Shown here piece after piece: positions 42,235-51,587 of a stretch of DNA of 64,000 bases. The notes under the pieces were generated by a model that had not been told where the DNA came from, did not search any database, and saw only the letters and a list, made by a program, of their open reading frames with translations. Source of the DNA: Chloroflexota bacterium (GTDB taxonomy: Bacteria > Chloroflexota > Anaerolineae > Aggregatilineales > Phototrophicaceae); assembly GCA_016223085.1 (NCBI GenBank), contig JACRPS010000010.1:186001-250000 (forward strand), given 5' to 3'. The position numbers were made by a program, and so were the translations under genes. The first letter of the stretch is position 1. Each line of letters begins with the position of its first letter.

Positions 42235-43898
42235 GAAGCCACCTCAGGTGTCAGCCAGGCAAACTGGTACGGTGATAACGGTATGGTATGTCGAACAGGT
42301 TTGTTTCCTATTAAATCATGCCATTGACCGGCGGGTAAATCAACCTGAACAGGTGTATCGGAAACATTAAAGACTGTCAGCAGGTTCCCCCGCTCAAGGG
42401 CAAAGATGCCTGGATGAATATCCAGCACCCGCTGGGGGGAATTGGGATGAAACGCCGGCTGGGTTTGCCGCAGCCGGAGCAGCGTTGCATACCGGCGCCA
42501 GACCTGTCCGTAGCGGCTGTTGGCGTCGTTCAGGGACGTTTCCAGCGCGGCCAGATCAAACTTCTGCCGGTTGATGGTACGCGCCCGTCCGGTCTGCGCT
42601 ACGCCCTCCTGCCAGTTGCCCGCGCCAAACAGACTGGTCAGATAGATACCCGGCACGCCCGCCAGCGCCAGCATGATCGCCTGCGATACCATAAACCGGT
42701 CAACCGACCGCTGTAACGGTTCGCCGGGAACAGCAAGAGCGTCGAAGTAGGTGATATTCATCTCGTAGGCGCTACGGCTGCCGTCGCTGTTGGCTTTATA
42801 TGAAATCTGGCCGCCGCGCGCTTCCACTGTCTTCAGCATGGCCTCGACAGCCTGATCTGAGATCAGCCCGGTGACAGGCCGGACGCCAATGCCATCGTGA
42901 GAAGCGGTGAAGTTAAAAAAGGTGGTCTGATCGGAGGGGGTTTGCAGGGTTGCCGCCCACTCTGACAGTACGCGGGCATCGCCGGTGTGCAGCGTGTGGA
43001 GCAGCAGTGGCGGCAGCGCAAACTGATACACCAGTTGAGCCTCATTCTGGCCGTCGCCGAAGTACGACAGGTTTTCCTCGTGCGGTACGTTGGTTTCGGT
43101 AATCAGCTTCACCCAGGGGGCAGCCGCGTCCAGGACGGCGCGCAGCAGTTGCACCACCGCGTGCGTCTGCGGCAGATGGATACAGCCTGTGCCGGGGCTT
43201 TTCCACAGATAGGCAATCGCGTCCAGCCGGATGAAATCGGCGCCCTGCTGTACATAGAACAGCAGCGTTTTCACAATTTCCAGCAGCAGGCGCGGATTGG
43301 CGTAGTTGAGATCAACCTGATCGGTACTGAACGTCGTCCAGACGTGCTGCACGCCCTCCGCTGTCTGGAACGGAGTCAGCACCGGATGGGTGCGCGGTCG
43401 CACGACGGCAGTCAGATCATCATCGGGTGAGGCGGTGACGAAATAATCCCGATAAGGTTCGTCACCGTTCAGAAAGCCCTGAAACCACGGACTGGACACC
43501 GAGACGTGATTCAGCACCAGATCAAACATCAGCCGGAAGTCCGTGCCCAGCGCCCGCACATTGTCCCAGTTGCCCAGCGCCGGGTTCACCTGTCGAAAAT
43601 CCACGACTGAGAATCCATCGTCCGAGGTGTACGGGTAAAACGGCAGGATGTGCAAACCACTGACCAGCCCCCGTAGGTGGCGCAGGGCGAACCGGCGGAG
43701 TGTTGCCAGCGGCGCTTCCCCCGCCTGCTGAAGATGGTCGCCATAGGCGATCACCAGCGCATCGCGTTCGGTTAACGCAGCCGTGCGCGGCTGCACCGGA
43801 AAAGCAGCAATGGCCGCTTGCAGGTCGTCCAGCAGGGCAGTGTCGCCATACAAAAATTGCAGCCGGTCAGCAATCCGTACCCTCGTTTTTTCGTCCAT
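42231..43898 (-). CDS. GH13_18 glycoside phosphorylase, probably glucosylglycerate phosphorylase
   Basis: 555-residue relative of sucrose phosphorylase. It has GLHILPFYPYTSDDGFSVVDF, the nucleophile region DFIRLDAIAYLWK (Asp), the acid/base region LITETNVPHEENLSYFG (Glu) and the third acid in TASHDGIGVRP. Subfamily GH13_18 includes the E. coli enzyme YcjM and Meiothermus glucosylglycerate phosphorylase, which release glucose-1-phosphate and D-glycerate. The GpgS and glycosylglycerate-hydrolase neighbours favour glucosylglycerate over sucrose. AGGAGA supports ATG 43898, which overlaps the upstream gene by 32 bases. Confidence 0.88.
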   Translation of the reverse strand: MDEKTRVRIADRLQFLYGDTALLDDLQAAIAAFPVQPRTAALTERDALVIAYGDHLQQAGEAPLATLRRFALRHLRGLVSGLHILPFYPYTSDDGFSVVDFRQVNPALGNWDNVRALGTDFRLMFDLVLNHVSVSSPWFQGFLNGDEPYRDYFVTASPDDDLTAVVRPRTHPVLTPFQTAEGVQHVWTTFSTDQVDLNYANPRLLLEIVKTLLFYVQQGADFIRLDAIAYLWKSPGTGCIHLPQTHAVVQLLRAVLDAAAPWVKLITETNVPHEENLSYFGDGQNEAQLVYQFALPPLLLHTLHTGDARVLSEWAATLQTPSDQTTFFNFTASHDGIGVRPVTGLISDQAVEAMLKTVEARGGQISYKANSDGSRSAYEMNITYFDALAVPGEPLQRSVDRFMVSQAIMLALAGVPGIYLTSLFGAGNWQEGVAQTGRARTINRQKFDLAALETSLNDANSRYGQVWRRYATLLRLRQTQPAFHPNSPQRVLDIHPGIFALERGNLLTVFNVSDTPVQVDLPAGQWHDLIGNKPVRHTIPLSPYQFAWLTPEVAS

Positions 43899-45684
43899 GT
43901 TTCTCCTGATAGACCGGAACGGTTATCATCGGTGGCCGTTCCACATCCCCGATTTCAGCTACGTCCAGCGCGAACCGTTCCGGTTCATGCACCACCAGCT
44001 TCATGCTTCGATTGGCTTTGTCCAGTAACTGCGTCCCATAACGGCTTTCCAGCCGCGCGATCAATACCTGTAAAATCGCAAACGACATTTTGCTCAGGCC
44101 GACCAACGGCTGATTGTGATGGACACGCACTTCCAGGTCGCTTTGCGCGATGCTCTCCAACCCGTAACGTTCCAGCAGATCAATCAGCAGGCCGGTTTCC
44201 ACGCCGTAACCGCTGAAGAACGGCACCTGTTCCAGCGCCTCGCGCCGCCCGGCATATTCGCCAGACAGCGGCTGGATGATGCCGGAAAGCTCCGGGTAAA
44301 ACAGGTTAAACAGGGGCCGTGCCACCAGTTCAGTCACGCGACCGCCGCCAAACGCTTGCAGTTTACCACCTACCTCAATTGGGCGGGCGTAAAAGCCCTT
44401 GACATACTGGATACGAGGATACTTCAGCAGCGGGCCGATCAAGCCGTAGATGAAACGCGGGTGGATATTGGTGATGTCGGTGTCCACCCAGACGACAATA
44501 TCACCCTTCGTCACATACAGGCTTTTCCAGAGCGCCTCACCCTTGCCGTGATAAACGCCGACCTCGTCTGCCAGAACGTGTTGATGGATGTAAGTGGGAA
44601 TACCAAACGATTGGGCAATGGGGATAGTGTTGTCGGTCGAATCGCTGTCCATCAGCACGATCTCATCGAGCAGTGGCACATCGTCCATCAATGCGGTTTT
44701 TAACGTTTTGATCACGTTGCCGACGGTTTCCGCTTCGTTCAGCGCGGGCAGGACAAGGCTGATGCTCCAACCCCGTCTTGCTTTCAGCTCCAGCAGCGCG
44801 CCCAGGTTGCTGAATTCGCTGCTGTGGAAGGTGTTCTCCGCAAACCAGCGGTCTACCCGCGTTGACAGTGTTTCAGGAGCCGTACCACTCAGGTTCGGCT
44901 GATGAAACGCCAGCCCTTCCTGCTGCATCCCGCGCACCAGCACCACCGGCAGCCGGGTGCGCTGATACACCTCTTCAATGATTGGATTGCCGGAAGGGTG
45001 ATGTTTCTCCGGCTTGCGAAACGAAGCGCCCATCACAACAGCCTTGTGACCGGCGGATTCGCGGACAATGCCATCAGTGATGTGTGTCACTGCGGTTACG
45101 GTTCGGTTGATCTGCGGCACAGCCCGCATCACCCGTTCCAGGTCGGGTGCGTGGCGCGGTTGGTCGGCGGCATGAAACAGTGTGATCGCCTCCATATCCG
45201 CCAGCGCCTGCGCGACCCGCACCCCCAGCGACATATTCGGGCCACCGCGCAGCGACAGCAGCACGTCACCTTCCTTCTGCCAGCCATCCCCGCTGACCAG
45301 CACCACGTCACACGGGGCCAGTCGGAAGATTTCTTCCGCGCTGACTCCGCCAACCGCCTCGTTCGGCGCGCGCCGCTGAATCAGCAGCAGGTCGGCATCC
45401 AGGGCGACGACGGTATCCAGCACCCGCAGAAAGGGCTGGTAGTCCACATAGACGTGAACCTCATCGTGAACGCAAGGGTTGTAACGCGCCGCCTGATATA
45501 GACTGTCGCGTAACTGGCGCGCCGGTGTTACCCCTTCGCTCAGGGATTTCCCGGCTTCAATGGTGATGATCCCGCGCACGTGGATTTCACCCTTTTCCGG
45601 CAGCAGTCGGGTCGCAAGCCCCAGCCAGTCTTCCAGCAGGGCGTTATCGGTTAACGCCAGTACGATGTTGTAGTGACTCATCAT
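43867..45684 (-). CDS. gpgS: Glucosyl-3-phosphoglycerate synthase with N-terminal universal-stress-like domains
   Basis: 605 residues, nearly twice the usual 320-400. The C-terminal 320 are a GT81/GT2-type synthase: LVLPALNEAETVGNVI, LMDSDSTDNT, WVDTDITNIHPRFIYGL, then GRVTELVARPLFNLFYPEL, LSGEYAGRREAL and FFSGYGVETGLLIDLLERYGL. It makes glucosyl-3-phosphoglycerate from NDP-glucose and 3-phosphoglycerate, a precursor of compatible solutes. Residues 1-265 look like two universal stress protein domains (an initial YNIVLALTDN strand, LVSGDG..., VVMGASFRKPEKHH and PVVLVRGM). No separate phosphatase gene is nearby. Coupled by ATGA to the GT4 gene upstream. Confidence 0.9.
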   Translation of the reverse strand: MMSHYNIVLALTDNALLEDWLGLATRLLPEKGEIHVRGIITIEAGKSLSEGVTPARQLRDSLYQAARYNPCVHDEVHVYVDYQPFLRVLDTVVALDADLLLIQRRAPNEAVGGVSAEEIFRLAPCDVVLVSGDGWQKEGDVLLSLRGGPNMSLGVRVAQALADMEAITLFHAADQPRHAPDLERVMRAVPQINRTVTAVTHITDGIVRESAGHKAVVMGASFRKPEKHHPSGNPIIEEVYQRTRLPVVLVRGMQQEGLAFHQPNLSGTAPETLSTRVDRWFAENTFHSSEFSNLGALLELKARRGWSISLVLPALNEAETVGNVIKTLKTALMDDVPLLDEIVLMDSDSTDNTIPIAQSFGIPTYIHQHVLADEVGVYHGKGEALWKSLYVTKGDIVVWVDTDITNIHPRFIYGLIGPLLKYPRIQYVKGFYARPIEVGGKLQAFGGGRVTELVARPLFNLFYPELSGIIQPLSGEYAGRREALEQVPFFSGYGVETGLLIDLLERYGLESIAQSDLEVRVHHNQPLVGLSKMSFAILQVLIARLESRYGTQLLDKANRSMKLVVHEPERFALDVAEIGDVERPPMITVPVYQEKHGRKNEGTDC

Positions 45685-46913
45685 TCCTCCAACAGGGGGA
45701 GCAACTTCCGCTGTATGATTGCATCCCAGCGGTAATCGTGGCGTACCCGAACCCGCAACCGGTAGACCGGCGACGCCGACAGGTGCTGGAGTATCCTGCT
45801 GGCGATGTCGGCTGCCGTATCAGCTACCGGGTCGAAATAATGCACATCCGCCTGTCCGGTGGATTGAAGCGCCGGAATCGCAGAGCAAAATACCGGGGTA
45901 CCGGCCAATCCGGCTTCCAGCACGGGGATGCCAAACCCTTCCTGCGTGCTGGGGAAAAACAGCGCGTCGGCCAGGTGATACAGGTTAAACATCGTGCTGT
46001 CATCAGGAATCAGCGGCGGGTCAGCCAGTTCGTACAGGAAGTGCGCCGCGTCGTCGAGGCCGAGGGCATGCCGGAGATCAAGCAGTTCACCGAAATAACC
46101 AGGGTTGGCGGGGTTATGTGGGCCGGGCGGGCCGGTGACGATCAGCCGGAAATCGCGTCCGCTGTGTAACCTGATTTCCGCCAGAACGTGCAGTGCCAGC
46201 GCGATATTTTTGCGGCGCGTGAGCCGCGCTGGCAGCAGCAGCAGGCCATCAGCGTTCAGCAGGTGCAGCCGGTTTTCGATAGCCTGCATGGTAGCTGTCC
46301 AGTTCCAGAAGCGGGGCGGGTCTATCCCCGGCACCACCACCGCTATTCGTTCCGGTGTGATACCCAGCAACTGCGCCAGTTCCGCCTGCCGCATCTCCGA
46401 CACCGTGACGTAGCGGGTGCCTGGCCAGGGCTGACGCAGCAGATTCCAAGGGTAGGCGTCATTCAGTTCCGGCAGATATTGGGGATTGGTCCAGGCCAGG
46501 TCGTGGCACCAGGCAATCAAACGCGGCTGATCGAGCCGTGCCAGCGCCGCCGTTAGCGGCAGGTTTTTGTTGAGGGTGTGGACATTATGCGCAATGCACA
46601 GGTCACAATCCTCAAGCGTCTGCCGCAAGGCTGTTTGCTGGCGCTCAACCAGCGTTTCAAACGCGGCAGACCGTATGCCGGCGTCGAGTTCCCGCTTGAC
46701 GGCCAGCACGTCCGGGTGTTTTGAGCCGAATAAAGGATGAATGCAGGTTTTCACCTGGGGGTCAAAATCACCGCCGCTGCCGCTGATAACCTGTACGGTA
46801 TAGCCTGCGTCTGCCAGTCCGCGCGCGTGATACGCAATTGTGCTTTCAACCCCACCCACAACCGGCGGGCTGGCATAATGTAAAATGGCAACTCGCTGTA
46901 TGGCTCTCGGCAT
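45681..46913 (-). CDS. GT4 glycosyltransferase paired with GpgS
   Basis: 410-residue GT-B enzyme. The N-terminal half starts VAILHYASPPVVGGVESTIAYHARGLADAGY and the donor half has LLPARLTRRKNIALALHVLAEI and PSTQEGFGIPVLEAGLAGTPVF (E-X7-E). It is the first gene of the minus-strand run and is coupled to gpgS by a four-base overlap. In Petrotoga a GT4 enzyme next to GpgS adds mannose to make mannosylglucosylglycerate. That role is plausible here but unproven; sucrose- or trehalose-type synthase activity is another option. Confidence 0.82.
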   Translation of the reverse strand: MPRAIQRVAILHYASPPVVGGVESTIAYHARGLADAGYTVQVISGSGGDFDPQVKTCIHPLFGSKHPDVLAVKRELDAGIRSAAFETLVERQQTALRQTLEDCDLCIAHNVHTLNKNLPLTAALARLDQPRLIAWCHDLAWTNPQYLPELNDAYPWNLLRQPWPGTRYVTVSEMRQAELAQLLGITPERIAVVVPGIDPPRFWNWTATMQAIENRLHLLNADGLLLLPARLTRRKNIALALHVLAEIRLHSGRDFRLIVTGPPGPHNPANPGYFGELLDLRHALGLDDAAHFLYELADPPLIPDDSTMFNLYHLADALFFPSTQEGFGIPVLEAGLAGTPVFCSAIPALQSTGQADVHYFDPVADTAADIASRILQHLSASPVYRLRVRVRHDYRWDAIIQRKLLPLLEE

Positions 46914-47012
46914 TTCGCTCCATTACGGAAATCTTTACCGAGGCCAATAATAACCGATCTGGCTGCTTTTCCCAAATGCGATCAGCCTGCGGTTCTGTGT
47001 CTGGCGCTACCG

Positions 47013-49619
47013 TTACAACTGGCACACCAGCGTTTCGTGCGGGTGTAGCGTGACCGGAACGCTCAACCGCACCAGCGTTCCGCCCCCCCGCGCTGTGAAC
47101 GAGGCGGCAACAGGTACGCCGGCGGCCTGTACCGCCTGGACGGCTGCATGATCTGCGTAGAACGTAGCAATCGTCTGCTGGCCGTAATCGCAGCGCAGTG
47201 TCACCTGGTCAGTGGTGAATTCAACCATGCCCCAGCCCGTGCCGGTTGACCAGAAACAGCGGAGTGGTCGTTCCGGCAGTGCCGGACTAAAGCCGATGTG
47301 ATGGGTTGTCAGATCGTACTCGAAGCCGGACAGCGCCAGCAGCAGCGACCACGACGCCAGCGCGCGAGCATAATGGCTGCCACATTCCAGTTCGTTCCAG
47401 GGGTTGCGCCGTTCGCCGTCGTAGCGCGCCCGCAGGCTGCGCACCAGCGACAGCCCTTCCTCGACCAGTCCTTCATAGATGAGATGCCCGGCCACCTGAT
47501 ATTCGACACCCGTCCAGATTTCGTCGCTGTAGACAAAGGGCAGATCGGGGCGACCGCCGCGCGGCCAGGTACACAGCAATAAACCCGCTTCGTCGGCCAG
47601 CGCGTAAACACGCTGGGCGTTGTTGTGGTCAAACAGGTTGGGGCGATAGTTGTAGGTGTAGATCGAGCGCAGTGTCTGCCGGGTGTGATCGCGGTCGAGG
47701 ATATGACCGATGCCCGCCACTCTTGCCATCCACGCTCCGATGATCTGATCGGATAAACACCCGCTGCCGTACTGGTATTTGGGGTTATCCGGTCGCTGTC
47801 CGCCCAGACTGATGTCGGTGCTGAGGGGAGAGTGGTGGACAGCTTCCGGGTCAATCCGCTGTTCGTAATACTCGCCGTTAAACAGATTCGTCTCTGTCCA
47901 GGCGCTGCCTGTGCCAGCCAACGTTTCGTAACGCGTGGCAGCTTCGTCGTCTCCCAGCGCCCGCGCCATGATCGCGCCGCAGCGCAGCGCCCCCAGATAC
48001 CAGCTTTCCATCATGCTGTTGGGGCCGTAAAACTCGATGTCGTAGGTGTTGTGCTGCAAGCCTTCCATCACACCGTCCTGGTTGTAGTCCCAGTAGCGCC
48101 AGGCGTATTCCAGTGCCTGCTGCACACGCGGCCACAGCCCGCGCAGCCAGTCGGTATCGCCGCTGATTTTCCAGTCGCGGTACATCTGCATGATGCCACC
48201 CATCTGCCCATCGGCAGCGGGATGAAAATCGTACGGCTGCGTGCCCAACGGCAGCGACAGGCGGAACGTCAGCCGACCGTCGGGGTGCATGTTATAGGTG
48301 TAATCGTTGTGGCGCATCGAGCGTTCCAGTCCTGGGAACAGGTAGGCATGGGTGAGCGCGTAGTTCCAGACATGATTGCACGAGCCTTCGCAGCAGCCCG
48401 CTTCCGCGTGGACACCCTCGAAGCCATAAAACGAGCCATCCTCCAGCAGCGTGACGGTCGTCGTTTTTAGAATGGACATTTGGCTGGACAGCGCATCAAT
48501 GACCGGAACGGGCAGCGTCGAATTAAACAGCGCAGCGTGGAACATTTGCGTTTCATGGCGCAGGCGGGCTTCGTTGTCCGCCGTATAACGCGCGACGTGC
48601 AGCGCGTCGTTAAAGCGGCTGGCATACGGTACGCGCCATGTGATGAGCCTGTCCGCTGGGGAATAGGAGTCCGACCAGTATTTGATGAAGTTGGGGAAAT
48701 GCCAGGCGATGTGTAGCGGTAACTTGATGGTTTGCCCCGGTTCAAGGTGGGCGTGCAGCGCCAGCGCGCTGGTGTCGCTGCTGTTTTTCGGCGTAGGGTC
48801 AGGGTAGGCGCGGTCGTTGAGCCTGCCGGTGGTGGAAAATTCGTCCCAGAACACTTGCAGACTGTCGAACCACGCGCCACGCAGCCATGCCGTCTGCCAG
48901 CTAATGTCCGGCCAGGTGGTCGCCAGTGCCATCGAACCGCCGTAAGGCACATCTGGCGTGTACACCTCGCTGTGCATGGTGATGGCGGACAGAGTGCCGT
49001 CCTGCACGAAGCGGTTATAGTTGTGTTCGCCCGTCCCTCTAAATTCGCCGTGTTCGACGTAGCTGAACGCGCCGTGCCCGCGATAGCCAACGGCGTTAAA
49101 CAGGCTGGCGGCGATTGAAATGTCAACCGCGCTCACGCCGGGGTTGGTGACGGTAAATTCAAAGATGCCAACCGGTAGCCCGGAATCGTCTACGTTGAGG
49201 GGAATAAATGGATTATAGGCCATCAATGTCACCCGCACCGGCAGCGTCGGGTCGTCAAAGTCCAGCCAGGCGAAGGGGTATTCGCCTCGAAAGCGCACGT
49301 CGCGCAGGTGCTTCAAGCCGGCGCCGGTTTCCCGCCGCACGCCAAAGCCGAAGCCGTAATAGTTGCGCCCACCCACGTCCCCGATAAACGGCGGGTCCGG
49401 CCACTTTTGCAGCACGCGGGCATCGGTCGCGCCCGCAGCGGTGCGCGTCCAGATCGAAAAGAAGGTGTTGGGCAGCAGGCTGAGCTTGTTCGGGCGGTGG
49501 AAGATTTCCCAGTCCACCAGTTCGCCGTGCCCGGACATGGAAAAACAGCCGGTGCCGATGCCACCGATGGGGAAGGCGATGGTGCGCAGCTTCGCGCCGG
49601 TGTAGGTGTATGGAGTCAT
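47013..49619 (-). CDS. GH116 family glycoside hydrolase (GBA2-like)
   Basis: 868 residues, typical of bacterial GH116. The N-terminal beta-sandwich starts with RTIAFPIGGIGTGCFSMSGHGELVDWEIF, the family hallmark. The (alpha/alpha)6 domain has GCCEGSCNHVWNYALTHAYLFPGLERS, EGLQHNTYDIEFYGPNSMME and YQYGSGCLSDQIIGAWMA. GH116 enzymes cleave beta-glucosides or beta-xylosides, including glucosylceramide in animals. No signal peptide is seen, so it acts inside the cell. ATG 49619 with AAGGGGAAT upstream is preferred over a start at 49649. It is the last gene of a three-gene group with an SDR and a mutarotase-like gene. Confidence 0.92.
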   Translation of the reverse strand: MTPYTYTGAKLRTIAFPIGGIGTGCFSMSGHGELVDWEIFHRPNKLSLLPNTFFSIWTRTAAGATDARVLQKWPDPPFIGDVGGRNYYGFGFGVRRETGAGLKHLRDVRFRGEYPFAWLDFDDPTLPVRVTLMAYNPFIPLNVDDSGLPVGIFEFTVTNPGVSAVDISIAASLFNAVGYRGHGAFSYVEHGEFRGTGEHNYNRFVQDGTLSAITMHSEVYTPDVPYGGSMALATTWPDISWQTAWLRGAWFDSLQVFWDEFSTTGRLNDRAYPDPTPKNSSDTSALALHAHLEPGQTIKLPLHIAWHFPNFIKYWSDSYSPADRLITWRVPYASRFNDALHVARYTADNEARLRHETQMFHAALFNSTLPVPVIDALSSQMSILKTTTVTLLEDGSFYGFEGVHAEAGCCEGSCNHVWNYALTHAYLFPGLERSMRHNDYTYNMHPDGRLTFRLSLPLGTQPYDFHPAADGQMGGIMQMYRDWKISGDTDWLRGLWPRVQQALEYAWRYWDYNQDGVMEGLQHNTYDIEFYGPNSMMESWYLGALRCGAIMARALGDDEAATRYETLAGTGSAWTETNLFNGEYYEQRIDPEAVHHSPLSTDISLGGQRPDNPKYQYGSGCLSDQIIGAWMARVAGIGHILDRDHTRQTLRSIYTYNYRPNLFDHNNAQRVYALADEAGLLLCTWPRGGRPDLPFVYSDEIWTGVEYQVAGHLIYEGLVEEGLSLVRSLRARYDGERRNPWNELECGSHYARALASWSLLLALSGFEYDLTTHHIGFSPALPERPLRCFWSTGTGWGMVEFTTDQVTLRCDYGQQTIATFYADHAAVQAVQAAGVPVAASFTARGGGTLVRLSVPVTLHPHETLVCQL

Positions 49620-49641
49620 GATTCCCCTTCGCTGGTAATGT

Positions 49642-49667
49642 GGGGACACGGCATGCCATGCCCTTAC
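49642..49667. repeat. Decayed GTAGGG-type palindrome (GGGACACG subfamily)
   Basis: GGGACACGGCATGCC is kept, but the right arm reads ATGCCCTTAC. It separates the mutarotase-like gene from GH116. Confidence 0.7.
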
Positions 49668-49676
49668 GAGAGATTT

Positions 49677-50675
49677 CTATCGTACCGTATACCGTTCCCC
49701 ATCGCGTGTAATGCTGCTGACGGCTTCCAGTCCCGTGTAAACGACCATCGCCGCTTCGTACTCGACGATCTCTCGGGGTTGCAGGATGCGCTGTCGTCCG
49801 GCCTCAATCGCCTGATTGAGCTGCACCGGGTAGCCGACCCAGGGTTCAATCGCCAGTTGGTATAGGCCGCGCCAGCCGCCGTACACCTGCCATACCCACA
49901 GCGCCTTAAACACGTTCGATGGAAAGACCATGCCCACCCCAATGCGGCGCGCAGTATCGGTCAGCGCGAACCAGTTGCCCTGTAGTCCAGTGGCATAATG
50001 ACCGCCAAACACGTTTGTTTCAAACGGCGGCACGGTGCGCATATCTACTGTGCCACTGGGGGTAGGGAGGCGCGGCCAGGGGTATTCCTGCCCGGCAACG
50101 CCTAACCGTTCGTCCGACGATTGGCCGACAAGGCCGGTACAGGGTGGCAGATCAATCCGATGATTCGGGCTGATCGCAAACACCGGATGAATACCCCAGA
50201 TGAGATCGAGCGGCGTGAGGCCGAGATTGGTCACGCGGTAGCGCAGGTGAATCACCGGCTGTTCGGCGTCCAGCCGCAGCCAGCGCTCGTAGCGCAGCGG
50301 CAGAATCGCCGCCGATACACCAGTGTACAGGCAGGCCGAGCCGTCTCCCGTCGTCATTGGCTGCCAGTCCCAGGGCAGTGCCCACAGTTCTCCCATGTTT
50401 GGCAGCGTTTCGCCGCGATACTGGCAGGCTTCGGTTGATGGCAGAATTTCGTCCCAGCCGCCCGGCCACGTATCGTCAAAGATTGAGCCGTAGGGAATCA
50501 GGCGCGGCAGCGTGCGGGGATGATGCCAGAGCAGGTTGGTGTCCGTCGGTTTGTGAATCAGGTTGTATACCCGCGCCCCGGCTTCCGGGAACACGGTTAC
50601 TTGCAGCGCCGGGTTATCCAGAACAACCGCGCGCAGGCCGTTGTACTGCCAGTGAGCATCCAGCCGCGCGGTCAT
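49677..50675 (-). CDS. Aldose-epimerase-like (galactose mutarotase superfamily) protein, DUF5107-type
   Basis: 332-residue beta-sandwich protein. Features are VFPEAGARVYNLIHKPTDTNLLW, WPGGWDEILPS, LRYRVTNLGLTPLDLIWGIHPVF (carrying the conserved His) and the C-terminal IEPWVGYP. Members of this superfamily bind or interconvert sugar anomers and sometimes act as non-catalytic partners of glycosidases. ATG 50675 begins one base after the SDR stop, so expression is coupled. A TTG 12 bases upstream would overlap the SDR. It precedes GH116, fitting a role on the released sugar. Confidence 0.8.
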   Translation of the reverse strand: MTARLDAHWQYNGLRAVVLDNPALQVTVFPEAGARVYNLIHKPTDTNLLWHHPRTLPRLIPYGSIFDDTWPGGWDEILPSTEACQYRGETLPNMGELWALPWDWQPMTTGDGSACLYTGVSAAILPLRYERWLRLDAEQPVIHLRYRVTNLGLTPLDLIWGIHPVFAISPNHRIDLPPCTGLVGQSSDERLGVAGQEYPWPRLPTPSGTVDMRTVPPFETNVFGGHYATGLQGNWFALTDTARRIGVGMVFPSNVFKALWVWQVYGGWRGLYQLAIEPWVGYPVQLNQAIEAGRQRILQPREIVEYEAAMVVYTGLEAVSSITRDGERYTVR

Positions 50676-50676
50676 G

Positions 50677-51459
50677 CTAAACCACAATCCCCATCGCCGG
50701 CGCTAACCCCGCTGAAAACCCGCCGTCCACCGTCAGCATACTGCCCGTGACAAACGAGGCCTCGTCGGATACCAGGTACACCACCGCGTTTGCCACGTCT
50801 TCCGGCTGGCCGATGTGACCGATGGCGTGCAAACGCGCCGCCTGTTCCTTGATGTGCGGGCCAAGCGCAAAAAACTTGGCGTTCATCGGCGTTTCAATCC
50901 AGCCGGGGCAGATGGCGTTCACGCGGATACCCTCGCCGCTGTGGTCCATTGCCAGCGCGCGCGTAAACTGGGCGATACCGCCTTTGGTCAGGCAGTAGGC
51001 CGCGATGCCGCCTTCGGCAAAAAAGCTGTTGACGGATGCCATGTTAACAATATTGCCGCCCTTGCCCTGCCGCCGGAACTGAATCACTGCGTGTTTGGCG
51101 CAGAAGAACGTACCGCGCAGGTTCACGCCTGTGATACGCTCCCAGTCTTCTTCAGTAGTATCCACCACCGTTTTTTCCAGCATGACCGCCGCGTTATTCA
51201 CCAGAATGTTCAATTCGCCATATATTGCGACTGTCTCGCGGACGATACGTTCGGTGTCCGCCACTTTCGAGATGTCCGCCTCGATGAACGTCCCGTCGCA
51301 GCCCTGCGCCTGGATCATCTGCGCTGTTTCTGCGCCGGTTGTGGCGTTCCAGTCTACGACGGTGACCTTCGCACCTTCCTGCGCCAGCCGCAGCGCGGTC
51401 GCCCGCCCGATGCCCGAACCGCCGCCCGTGACCAGTGCGACCCGATCTTTCAACCGCAT
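50677..51459 (-). CDS. Short-chain dehydrogenase/reductase
   Basis: 260-residue classical SDR. The cofactor motif TGGGSGIGRATAL, the VNNAAVM stretch, the catalytic Ser in NMASVNS and the YCLTK Tyr-Lys pair are all intact, as is the C-terminal TGSMLTVDGGFSAG. The Asp after the second strand (VVDWNA) suggests NAD rather than NADP. It is the first gene of the SDR-mutarotase-GH116 transcript and is divergent from the FadR-type regulator with a palindromic site between. ATG 51459 has GAGGAG nine bases upstream. A sugar or sugar-alcohol substrate is inferred from context. Confidence 0.92.
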   Translation of the reverse strand: MRLKDRVALVTGGGSGIGRATALRLAQEGAKVTVVDWNATTGAETAQMIQAQGCDGTFIEADISKVADTERIVRETVAIYGELNILVNNAAVMLEKTVVDTTEEDWERITGVNLRGTFFCAKHAVIQFRRQGKGGNIVNMASVNSFFAEGGIAAYCLTKGGIAQFTRALAMDHSGEGIRVNAICPGWIETPMNAKFFALGPHIKEQAARLHAIGHIGQPEDVANAVVYLVSDEASFVTGSMLTVDGGFSAGLAPAMGIVV

Positions 51460-51515
51460 AAGAATTACTCCTCTTGAGTCTGCTGAACTTCCAGTATAAT
51501 TGCCAACACGAATGG

Positions 51516-51543
51516 TTTGCCTGTAGAATGTCCTACAGGCAAA
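51516..51543. promoter_or_regulatory. FadR/GntR-type operator (motif GCCTGTA-N5-TCCTACA)
   Basis: TTTGCCTGTAG (51516-51526) and CTACAGGCAAA (51533-51543) are exact 11-base complements with a 6-base centre. It lies between the SDR and the regulator, 45 bases before the regulator start. Its core recurs at 62972-62990. Upstream is a possible plus-strand -10, TATAAT (51495-51500). Confidence 0.82.
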
Positions 51544-51587
51544 ATTAACCGTTTGCTATCATCCGGTCAACCAAGCGCTGAATCGCA

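Noticed and set aside
46926-46940. CGGAAATCTTTACCG as a second LacI operator before the GT4-gpgS genes
   Set aside because: The symmetry is imperfect and it lacks the central CG of the 40394 site; not convincing without a motif search.
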